DNA of 46,851 nt. Origin: JBGTBQ01 sp041749275 (GTDB lineage: Bacteria > Acidobacteriota > Blastocatellia > Pyrinomonadales > Pyrinomonadaceae). The notes beneath the pieces are model-generated. The model did no database searches. It saw nothing but the letters and a program-made list of their open reading frames with translations, and was not told where the DNA came from. The position numbers and the translations under genes are program-made. Location of the stretch: positions 1 to 46,851 of the forward strand of contig JBGTBQ010000192.1 of the NCBI GenBank assembly GCA_041749275.1. Reading direction: 5' to 3'. Shown here piece after piece: positions 40,716 to 46,851 of the stretch (its first letter is position 1; the number at the start of each line of letters is the position of its first letter).

Positions 40716-40735
40716 CTAAACCAATAGTGGTTTAG
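40716..40735. promoter_or_regulatory. Palindromic operator candidate upstream of second XRE gene
   Basis: Perfect 8-bp arms CTAAACCA / TGGTTTAG around ATAG, located between the second XRE gene and the divergent zinc-ribbon/ankyrin gene. Confidence 0.45.
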
Positions 40736-40877
40736 TATTTTCGTCTGGCACTTTTTCGCCGGAAGCATTTTCAAATCACGCTTCGCGGCGACGCTCATCA
40801 CTCTTGTCGTGAAGTCGCGCCAGACATTAGCAATATCAAACTTTCAAGGCTCATAAAATACCAGAGAGACGTTTTCC

Positions 40878-41651
40878 ATGCCTACTATTTCTTGCCCGGA
40901 TTGCGGGCGCGAATGCTCAACTGAAGCGGTTGTTTGTCCGAACTGTGGGCGTCCATGTAAGAAGGCGGATGTTGAAACGGCGTCGCCCGTCGTGAATGTT
41001 TTATTCTATGGCTCGCTCTCCGCTTTTGTGATAACGATGGTCGTGTTCGGCGTGTGGTGGTTCGGCGGTTTCGATGGCTGGCGGCAAAGTGCGGACGCCA
41101 ATAATAATACGGCACAGCACGCCATCCCTTCTGAGCAGCAAATACGGCAAGAGCAAGTATTATTTAGCGCGGCATACAAGAACGATTATGCGACCGTTTA
41201 CAAATTAGCTCTGCAAGGAGTTGATGTTAATACAACTCGACCCGGTTCAGGTTCGTGTCCGTCGCCTTTGTTTGCTGCGGTGCTTGGCGGGAGTACGGGC
41301 TTGAAGCAGCAGGTTGATTTTAGTCGGCGTGATTCGCGGCTAGATGTAGTTAAAACTCTGCTTGATGAAGGCGCAGATGTAAACGCTACTAACAGTGGTA
41401 AAGCGACAGTTTTAATGTTTGCACGGGCGGATGGTGACACGCCCTTAGTTGATGTATTGCTCAAGGCAGGTGCTAACCCGGATGCGCGGGACGCATCCGG
41501 TAACACGGCATACGATTATGCTAATTTCGATGAACTGAAAAGACGCGCGGCGTTGGACGTGAACAAATACTTCTGCATAGATGCTATAAAGAATAACGCC
41601 AAAGCGAACTTGAAGAAGTTAATTGAACAACAGGTAGAACAGGAGAAGTGA
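40878..41651 (+). CDS. Zinc-ribbon / single-span / ankyrin-repeat membrane protein
   Basis: The 257-residue protein starts with a zinc ribbon (CPDC at C6/C9 and CPNC at C20/C23). It has one transmembrane helix at about 40-64 (NVLFYGSLSAFVITMVVFGV) and a C-terminal region of ankyrin-like repeats (LFSAAYKNDYATVYKLALQG, VVKTLLDEGADVNATNSG, LVDVLLKAGANPDARDASG). The ribbon is expected in the cytoplasm; the side of the ankyrin part is unclear. Ankyrin repeats bind proteins. As the only non-regulatory, non-replication gene of the element it is a candidate cargo or immunity gene, but no function is established. Confidence 0.75.
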   Translation: MPTISCPDCGRECSTEAVVCPNCGRPCKKADVETASPVVNVLFYGSLSAFVITMVVFGVWWFGGFDGWRQSADANNNTAQHAIPSEQQIRQEQVLFSAAYKNDYATVYKLALQGVDVNTTRPGSGSCPSPLFAAVLGGSTGLKQQVDFSRRDSRLDVVKTLLDEGADVNATNSGKATVLMFARADGDTPLVDVLLKAGANPDARDASGNTAYDYANFDELKRRAALDVNKYFCIDAIKNNAKANLKKLIEQQVEQEK

Positions 41652-42009
41652 AATTCGCAGCCCGATGTAACGAATTGAAACTAGGGCAACGGCGGGGGTG
41701 ATTGCTCCGCCTAATTATCGCCGCATATCTTCACGTTCTTACAATCAGCCATTAAAACGTGCGCCCGGCTTCAAATGCCGGATGACAGGGGCTTATTTTG
41801 CGGGCGCGCGAAGCGAATTCATAGGGGCAGGTGTGGCAGTTCGGATACAAAACGTAGCACATTCACGATGGAGACACCCCGCCCTTTCCTGTCGTGCGCT
41901 GCTTATGCGGCTGTTCGTGAGAATGTGCTAGGGGCGGGAGTGATAAACCCCAACCCCCGCCCGGCATCTGCCTTTTCATCTCGCCACAAAATTTTGGGCG
42001 GACGGATAT
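41652..42009. other. Non-coding region of the element, possible origin
   Basis: These 358 bases have no convincing gene. They hold an inverted repeat (TAGCACATTCACGA at 41855-41868 with TCGTGAGAATGTGCTA at 41915-41930) and GC-rich runs (GGGGCGGGAGTG, CCCCCGCCC) just beyond the 3' end of the primase-helicase gene. A replication origin or a structured RNA would both fit; nothing decides it. Confidence 0.3.
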
Positions 42010-44283
42010 TCAAGCGGCGTAGCGTGTTTCGTAGCTGCCTTCACCATTCATCAGATTATCCGCTCTCGCAGGCAGTTGTTCTTTACGCAATTCTGCTTTT
42101 GCCGAGCGTTCGGCGTCAGCGCGCGACAACCCGCCGTCATATTCCATGATTGCCGCTCGTTCTAGCCACCCATAACCTTCTCTGCTAAGAATGCCTGCAT
42201 CGCCGCCAACCCCGCCAAGAATGCCACATGCACCTTTGGCGGCGTTCTTACCTTCCGGCGCATAGCTTGAGCTTACAGGGACATCAGGCTCGCTTTGTTC
42301 CAAAGGTGTATGTTGTAATGGCGTTACACTCTTCACATCATCTGCACCAAGAACGCCGCCAGATGGTGATATGGCGTCCTTGCACTCTTGCTGGCACTCT
42401 TGGCTTTCCCGCGCTGGCAATTCCATCAGCCATTTACCGCCGATGCGTTTTGAGCGAACGTCGAGCTTCTTTTTTGCGCGGTCTAGCGTTCGCGGCGAAA
42501 TACCTTCCGCCTTCGCGCGGCATTCAACATCGCTCGAATCAGCCGCGCCGTCGCCTAAAACTTCAAGAAGAAAATCTTCCGCCGTCTCAACCTTAGTGCC
42601 GCGCGTTGTCGCACTCGGCAATGCAAGAATCTTATCGGCAGTAAGGTCGCATTCTCCTAACCATCGAAAGCGTTCATCTTCAATCTCGTAGCCGATAGCT
42701 CCGCCATATCGTGCGAGATTGTTCTTTGTTTGCACGAATCCGCGATTACCTTCCGAGTCTTGCCCGAACAACAATACGCTTCGCACCGCCGCGCCAAAGG
42801 CAACGCTGCCACTGCCCGCGTATCCGGCTTTGGTCGCGCTTTTAGTCAAGTGCCGGACGGCAACAATCGCACACTTATAATGCTCGGCAAGCTTCGTTAG
42901 CGGCGTCATCAGCCCGCGCACTTCGTTATCACGGTACACATCCATCTTCGCGCCCGTGAATGCAAAGAGCGGGTCAATGATGACTAGAGCAGGATTATAC
43001 TCGGCAATGTAGTTTTCGAGTTTTTGCAATCCGGCATCGTTCAAGATTAGTACGCCATCAACAGCAAAGATAAGATTCACGTCGGCGTTCATCGAATCTA
43101 AACGTGGTCGCATAGTGTCGCGTAATCCATCTTCCGTCGAAAGCATCAACACTTTGCGCGGCTCGGTTCGTTCGACGTTCGGCAAGCCGAAGCCGCGACT
43201 CAAAGCGGCTGCGACGGCACACAGCGCGAAAGACTTTCCAACGCCGCCATCGCCTTCAACGATTGACACCTTGCCAAGCGGGATGTAGGGAAACCATAGC
43301 CATTCCACGCTCTCAGCTTGCACGTCTGCCATACAAACGACCTTCACCGCTTTTGTAGGTGTGGCTGTCAGCAGGCTAGTTACTGGGTTCGTTACTTGCG
43401 GGTTCGCGTTCGTGGTGCTACGCGGGTGTGTGCTTGGTAGATAATCGCTCGCGTTTTCAACGATTGCTTGCAGTTGCTCATGCGTTCCGCCTGCGTTCAA
43501 GTAATCCGACACGTCGCCCTTTTCCGGCAAGTTCGGCAGTTCTATAACCTTCACGCTTGCCGCCATGCCCTTCAAGGCATTGGCAACTTGCGCCGCGTGA
43601 GAGCGTCCAACGTCGTCGTTATCTGGCAAAATGGCAATATGCCGCCCGCGCAAGTGTTCGTTGTATTCGTCACGCCACTTGCCCGCCCCGCTCGCGTTCG
43701 TCGTGGCAACAAATTCGAGTGAAGCAAGACGGTCTGCATCCTTCTCACCTTCAACAATGAAAACGGTTGCTTGCTCATCGGCGGCTAACAGTTGCGGCAA
43801 GCGGTACAGCACACGCCGCACGCCTTCAAGATTGTTAATCCATCCGCCGCGCCCGTCTGGTCGCCTTTGGAAGAAACTTTTAGGCTCTGTCCGGCATACT
43901 TGGTATAGCAATTCGCCACTTTCATCAACGTACTTGTATTCTTTGAGTGACGCGCGCCGCGCATTCGCGGAGTTGATACCTAACTCCGCCGCAACTTGTT
44001 CATACGAACATCCGGCGTGACATTTAAGCAGTATGCGCTCGTTATCGCCGGTGCTAACGCTCAAGCTATTGCGTTTATCATCATGCGCCGGACATTGCGC
44101 CGTGTAGCCTTTGCCGCTACGCTTGAAATTCTTTAGACGCGCTAACACGTTATCTAGGGTCGGCTGATGAGTTGTCGGTGAAGTGCCGGACGCGACAAAG
44201 CCATCTTTACCGTCCGCGCTCTTTACCTTGCAAGCCTGTGCCGATTGTTGCGCTGCCGTTTCCACTGTTGTATTGTTCTTCAT
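42010..44283 (-). CDS. Primase-helicase (CHC2 zinc finger, Toprim, RecA-like ATPase)
   Basis: The 757-residue replication protein is of the type found in satellites and plasmids. Residues about 45-100 hold a CHC2-like zinc finger (CPAHDD...KCHAGC). Residues about 160-280 are a Toprim domain (FIVEGEKDADRL, AILPDNDDVGRSHA). Residues about 325-560 are a RepA/AAA_25-type RecA-fold ATPase with the Walker A GDGGVGKSF, Walker B ALVIIDPLFAFTG and sensor region VRHLTKSATKAGYAGSG. The C-terminus has a helix-turn-helix-like stretch (ISPRTLDRAKKKLDV). The ATG 44283 has AAAGGAA upstream. It would prime and unwind DNA when the element replicates. Confidence 0.9.
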   Translation of the reverse strand: MKNNTTVETAAQQSAQACKVKSADGKDGFVASGTSPTTHQPTLDNVLARLKNFKRSGKGYTAQCPAHDDKRNSLSVSTGDNERILLKCHAGCSYEQVAAELGINSANARRASLKEYKYVDESGELLYQVCRTEPKSFFQRRPDGRGGWINNLEGVRRVLYRLPQLLAADEQATVFIVEGEKDADRLASLEFVATTNASGAGKWRDEYNEHLRGRHIAILPDNDDVGRSHAAQVANALKGMAASVKVIELPNLPEKGDVSDYLNAGGTHEQLQAIVENASDYLPSTHPRSTTNANPQVTNPVTSLLTATPTKAVKVVCMADVQAESVEWLWFPYIPLGKVSIVEGDGGVGKSFALCAVAAALSRGFGLPNVERTEPRKVLMLSTEDGLRDTMRPRLDSMNADVNLIFAVDGVLILNDAGLQKLENYIAEYNPALVIIDPLFAFTGAKMDVYRDNEVRGLMTPLTKLAEHYKCAIVAVRHLTKSATKAGYAGSGSVAFGAAVRSVLLFGQDSEGNRGFVQTKNNLARYGGAIGYEIEDERFRWLGECDLTADKILALPSATTRGTKVETAEDFLLEVLGDGAADSSDVECRAKAEGISPRTLDRAKKKLDVRSKRIGGKWLMELPARESQECQQECKDAISPSGGVLGADDVKSVTPLQHTPLEQSEPDVPVSSSYAPEGKNAAKGACGILGGVGGDAGILSREGYGWLERAAIMEYDGGLSRADAERSAKAELRKEQLPARADNLMNGEGSYETRYAA

Positions 44284-44367
44284 AGGATTTTCCTTTACGA
44301 GTTGAGTTTTCCGAACTGTAATGCTGTGGCTCTTGCCGGAGTCACAGCATTTTCTTTGTGCATCCTT

Positions 44368-44568
44368 TTATGCAGTAGCTATGCCACGTTGCGGGTTGCA
44401 TTCACGCGAAGCGATGAAGTTTTGAATGTGGGCTTTGGTGTAGCGAATGCCCTGTGGCAACTTCAGATAAGAGATTTTGCCCTGCTTCCGTAAACGCCAC
44501 GCACTCACGCGCGACATAGAAAACATCAGACAGAACTCTCGTTCCGTCAATAATGGTTCATTATTCAT
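44368..44568 (-). CDS. Excisionase-like HTH protein
   Basis: The 66-residue protein has a MerR/excisionase-type winged helix: LLTEREFCLMFSMSRVSAWRL then GIRYTKAHIQNFIAS. A strong AAGGAGAAG precedes the ATG. It lies between the integrase and the primase-helicase on the same strand, the usual place for a recombination directionality factor. It could also activate the primase gene. Confidence 0.8.
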   Translation of the reverse strand: MNNEPLLTEREFCLMFSMSRVSAWRLRKQGKISYLKLPQGIRYTKAHIQNFIASRECNPQRGIATA

Positions 44569-44771
44569 TTCATTCTTCTCCTTGCGTATATTTTAAGTAC
44601 AACACGATGTCTCATGTATGAAACATTATAGAACAGTCAGGATGACCTGTAAAGTCGTGTTTCAGGCGGTTGCAGGCGGCTCGACAGTAAGCGGCGGGCG
44701 AAAGTGAAAATGAAAAAGCCTGCCTTTACGAATATCTCAGGACAGACTTTTCCGTTAAAAATGAATTGATT

Positions 44772-45905
44772 TTAGTTGACGAGTTCTAACGCGGGGGTAG
44801 TCTGCGCTTCGTCAGTTTCAGCGTGAAAACTATCAACGATGTTGCGCGCTTTATCAAGTGTCGTTTCGTCGCTGTTCACGTACCTAAACGATAGCTCTAG
44901 GGTCTGATGCCCAAGCGTCCGTGCTAACTCAGCAATGGGCATATTTCGCTGCGCTAGGCGAGACGCAAAAGTATGGCGCAAATCGTGGACGCGAACTGAA
45001 GGTAATCCAGCTTGTTTACGCGCACTATCGAACGCGCGTTTTACGTCTTTGACGCCGAAGATTAGTGATTCTAGGTCTTTATCCGACTTAGCCCACAATT
45101 GCTCTAGTTCAATGACCATGCGGTTACTTATGGGAACAGTACGCGCCCGCGCTGTCTTAGTGTTCATCATCGGCAGAAATAGCTCGCGCCGGTCTAGGCT
45201 TAAATCTTTCCAACGCGCTGACAATAATTCTCCCTTACGACAGCCACTATCAACGGCGCATATAATGAAAGCGCGGAGACTCTTTCGTTTGCCCGTACAG
45301 GCGGCTAATAACCTTTGTTCATCTTCACGCGATATGATTAGCGTTCGTTTACGCTCTGCCGCCGCGCTGATAAGCGAGTCACCATCATGGAAAGGATTGC
45401 GCGTTATCCAACGTGCGGCACAAGCGACGTTGAGCATCTTTCGAACTAATGCTAGTTCCCTATTTACAGATGTAATGCTCAGAATCCCGCCCCCACGCTT
45501 CTCTGTTGCAAGGCGTTCTTTCTTGTATGCGCGTAGGTGTTCGTAAGTAAGGTCGCGGAGTTTCTTCCGACAGAAGAAAGCCCGCACAACCTTTAACTGA
45601 TACTTCGGCGTTTTGAGACTTCTCAGCCCGCTATCCTTCACCCCGTTCGTGTAGTGCGCTTCGGTCAAATAGTTGGCTTCGTAGTAATCGCACAGGTCAG
45701 CGACCGTTAGCTTGGACGCATCCAGAGCAGGTGTGCCGTTGCTCTCAACTTCTCGCAATAATTCTCGGATGATTTCTTTAGCGTGCGTTCGGCTTTCCGC
45801 CTTACGCCATACATCGCGCTTGCGCCCGCTCTCATCTGTGAATTGCACTCTTGCATATAACTTCTTATCTCGCTCGATTATGCTGCCTTTTCGCTCCCTA
45901 GACAT
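44772..45905 (-). CDS. int: Tyrosine recombinase / integrase
   Basis: The integrase has 377 residues from ATG 45905, chosen for its AAGGAAGGTGA ribosome-binding site; the ATG at 45926 has none. The N-terminal arm-binding domain is about residues 1-60 and the core-binding domain about 60-170. The catalytic domain has the first Arg in DSGCRKGELLSARW, the box HDLRHTFASRLAQ, the second His in LGHQTLELSFRY, and the nucleophilic Tyr in that last segment. It sits directly inside attR at the tRNA-Arg gene, pointing into the element. Confidence 0.95.
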   Translation of the reverse strand: MSRERKGSIIERDKKLYARVQFTDESGRKRDVWRKAESRTHAKEIIRELLREVESNGTPALDASKLTVADLCDYYEANYLTEAHYTNGVKDSGLRSLKTPKYQLKVVRAFFCRKKLRDLTYEHLRAYKKERLATEKRGGGILSITSVNRELALVRKMLNVACAARWITRNPFHDGDSLISAAAERKRTLIISREDEQRLLAACTGKRKSLRAFIICAVDSGCRKGELLSARWKDLSLDRRELFLPMMNTKTARARTVPISNRMVIELEQLWAKSDKDLESLIFGVKDVKRAFDSARKQAGLPSVRVHDLRHTFASRLAQRNMPIAELARTLGHQTLELSFRYVNSDETTLDKARNIVDSFHAETDEAQTTPALELVN

Positions 45906-45936
45906 TGCTTCACCTTCCTTTGTCATGGAAGGCGCA

Positions 45937-45970
45937 TCACTTTTTCATCTACTTTTTCATCTACTTTTTC
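45937..45970 (+). repeat. Triple arm-type repeat, right end of element
   Basis: ACTTTTTCATCT at 45939 and 45951, and the partial copy ACTTTTTC at 45963, in direct tandem between the integrase start and attR. The same motif is found once near attL (39557). Probably arm-type integrase sites (inference). Confidence 0.55.
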
Positions 45971-46008
45971 GATTGGTAAGGCTGCAAGTTAGAGCGACGC
46001 AGGTTTGT

Positions 46009-46037
46009 TTGACACTCGCGGAAACTCAACATATAGT
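46009..46037 (+). promoter_or_regulatory. Element-borne promoter for the reconstituted tRNA-Arg
   Basis: TTGACA (46009-46014), 17 bases, TATAGT (46032-46037), with a start expected about 16 bases before the tRNA. It lies inside the element, so integration replaces the original promoter of this tRNA gene. Confidence 0.7.
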
Positions 46038-46059
46038 CGGTTTCCGTGAGTTTTAGCGC

Positions 46060-46133
46060 GCACCCGTAGCTCAGTTGGATAGAGCGTCTGACTTCGAATC
46101 AGAAGGTCGCAAGTTCGAGCCTTGCCGGGTGTA
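46060..46133 (+). tRNA. tRNA-Arg (UCG anticodon), contains attR
   Basis: Full cloverleaf: acceptor GCACCCG with CGGGTGT (one G-U pair) and discriminator A, anticodon stem TCTGA/TCAGA with loop CTTCGAA (anticodon TCG), T-arm GCAAG-TTCGAGC-CTTGC. CCA is not encoded. The first 43 bases are duplicated at 39431-39473. The 5' half comes from the element and the 3' half from the chromosome. Confidence 0.95.
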
Positions 46134-46154
46134 TCAATAGTTTCGATAAATTAA

Positions 46155-46179
46155 GGGCAGCCGGACGGTTGCCCTTTTT
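46155..46179 (+). terminator. Rho-independent terminator after tRNA-Arg
   Basis: Stem GGGCAGCC / GGTTGCCC (one G-U pair) with loop GGAC, followed by TTTTT, 22 bases after the tRNA end. Confidence 0.8.
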
Positions 46180-46281
46180 CATTAGGTGTATCTACTACTA
46201 TATGGAAGCCACACCAAGAAGTGGATCGGCGATAAATGTACAATGAAGGTGGCAGAGAAACTGTGATGATGGAGTCGAAGC

Positions 46282-46851
46282 GTGCCGGGTGAAGAAGATT
46301 ACGCAGAAGCATGTCGGCGATATAAAGATCGGCGGACGAAGTTGCCGGAACGGCAACGCTACCATGCCCTGATGTTAGTGACGCAAGGTTACTACTATCG
46401 AGAGGTTGGGCGCATTCGCCTCGTTGATGAGGAAACCGTGCGCTGCACCTCTGAACGGGCGTCGAGACGAGCACCTTCTGTATAGACTGGCAAGACTCGG
46501 ACGCGACCATCCAGTGGCTGGAACTGATCCTGACGGAACACCCGCGCGGGCAGATTCTGCTGTGGATTGATGGAGCCTCGCACCAGACCAGCGACGAAGT
46601 CGCAGAGTGGTTAGAAGCGCATCCGCGCCTGTACGTCATTCACTTTCCGGCCTCCGAACCGGAAGAGAATCCGAAAGAAGCGACGTGGAAATGGATGACA
46701 GAAGAAGTCTCACATCATTGCCGGCATGAGACGATGGCCGACTTGAGGAAAGCGATTGATGATTACTACCACACCGCGAAACAACACACCGTCAACTTTC
46801 TGGCGAAGTTCGGGTATCGCTGGAACGACGGTAGGCTCTATGCGCTACCGA
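46282..46851 (+). pseudogene. IS630-type transposase remnant
   Basis: The first part, from GTG 46282, encodes a helix-turn-helix start (LPERQRYHALMLVTQGYYYR, then EVGRIRLVDEETVR) and stops at 46485. From about 46467, in another frame, the C-terminal catalytic part resumes: FCIDWQDSDATIQWLELILT, ILLWIDGASHQTSDEVAEWL, NPKEATWKWM, with the second Asp and the Glu of the DDE triad, and runs to the window end. The middle with the first Asp is missing, so this copy has an internal deletion plus frameshift and cannot encode an active enzyme. Confidence 0.7.

Larger units (their letters stand above)
39474..46102. mobile_element. Integrative element in tRNA-Arg(UCG), about 6.6 kb
   Basis: It is bounded by 45-bp direct repeats (39429-39473 and 46058-46102), with the tyrosine integrase at the right end pointing inward. 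Content: SWIM protein, XRE regulator pair, zinc-ribbon/ankyrin protein, primase-helicase, excisionase-like protein, integrase. There are no capsid, packaging or conjugation genes. Base composition is visibly lower in GC than the flanks. It could be a phage satellite, a small plasmid-like integrative element or a decayed prophage. The primase-helicase argues for autonomous replication after excision. Confidence 0.85.

Noticed and set aside
41698..42149. Overlapping plus-strand frames after the ankyrin gene
   Set aside because: Low-complexity, Arg/Cys-rich translations without ribosome-binding sites, partly antisense to the primase-helicase; treated as non-coding.
39474..46102. Intact prophage
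   Set aside because: No capsid, terminase, portal, tail or lysis genes are visible in the 6.6 kb.
46151..46639. Minus-strand open frame of 162 residues
   Set aside because: It is antisense to the IS630 transposase remnant and the tRNA terminator and has no protein-like pattern.

Overview
The window is a high-GC bacterial chromosome segment. A group 1h ('actinobacterial-type', oxygen-tolerant, H2-scavenging) [NiFe] hydrogenase locus occupies about 5.9-26.9 kb. Its gene set, the many intergenic palindromes and the fused cytochrome b-c gene suggest an aerobic soil heterotroph, most plausibly Acidobacteriota (Blastocatellia-like). This assignment is inference from gene content; there is no rRNA gene in the window.

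Layout. (1) 1-5.5 kb: two small minus-strand genes, then a plus-strand run with a coiled-coil protein, an NPCBM-glycosyltransferase-methyltransferase fusion and a protein with three GT2-type glycosyltransferase modules. (2) 5.9-22.5 kb, all minus strand: structural genes hhyS and hhyL, an NifU/Rieske-like iron-sulfur protein, a run of conserved hydrogenase-cluster proteins of unknown function, the maturation protease, small membrane proteins, a YceI-like protein, and hypA, hypB, hypF, hypC, a GmhA-like sugar isomerase, hypD and hypE. (3) 23.2-26.9 kb, minus strand: an apparent operon of a second, orphan hydrogenase small subunit, a soluble PAS histidine kinase and a NarL-type response regulator. 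No second large subunit is present. This is the best candidate for an undescribed system: a hydrogenase-derived iron-sulfur protein possibly used as a sensor or as an alternative partner of HhyL. (4) 27.3-39.4 kb: Smr protein, malate dehydrogenase, secreted glycosidases, tRNA-Arg(CCU), apt, acylphosphatase, coproheme decarboxylase, then a Rieske / cytochrome b-c fusion / cytochrome c lipoprotein cluster. The cytochrome b lacks one haem-ligand histidine and the PEWY motif. (5) 39.43-46.10 kb: a 6.6-kb integrative element bounded by a 45-bp direct repeat of the 5' half of tRNA-Arg(UCG). It carries a tyrosine integrase, excisionase, primase-helicase, two XRE regulators with palindromic operators, a SWIM protein and a zinc-ribbon/ankyrin membrane protein. 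(6) 46.3 kb to the end: a decayed IS630-type transposase.

How it fits together: HypA/B deliver Ni, HypC/D/E/F build the Fe(CN)2CO centre, the protease trims HhyL, and HhySL oxidises H2 in the cytoplasm. Electrons probably leave through the NifU/Rieske-like protein toward the respiratory chain. The two-component system next to hhyS is a natural candidate regulator. The intergenic gaps hold several families of palindromic repeats, some nested in each other and some overlapping gene ends.
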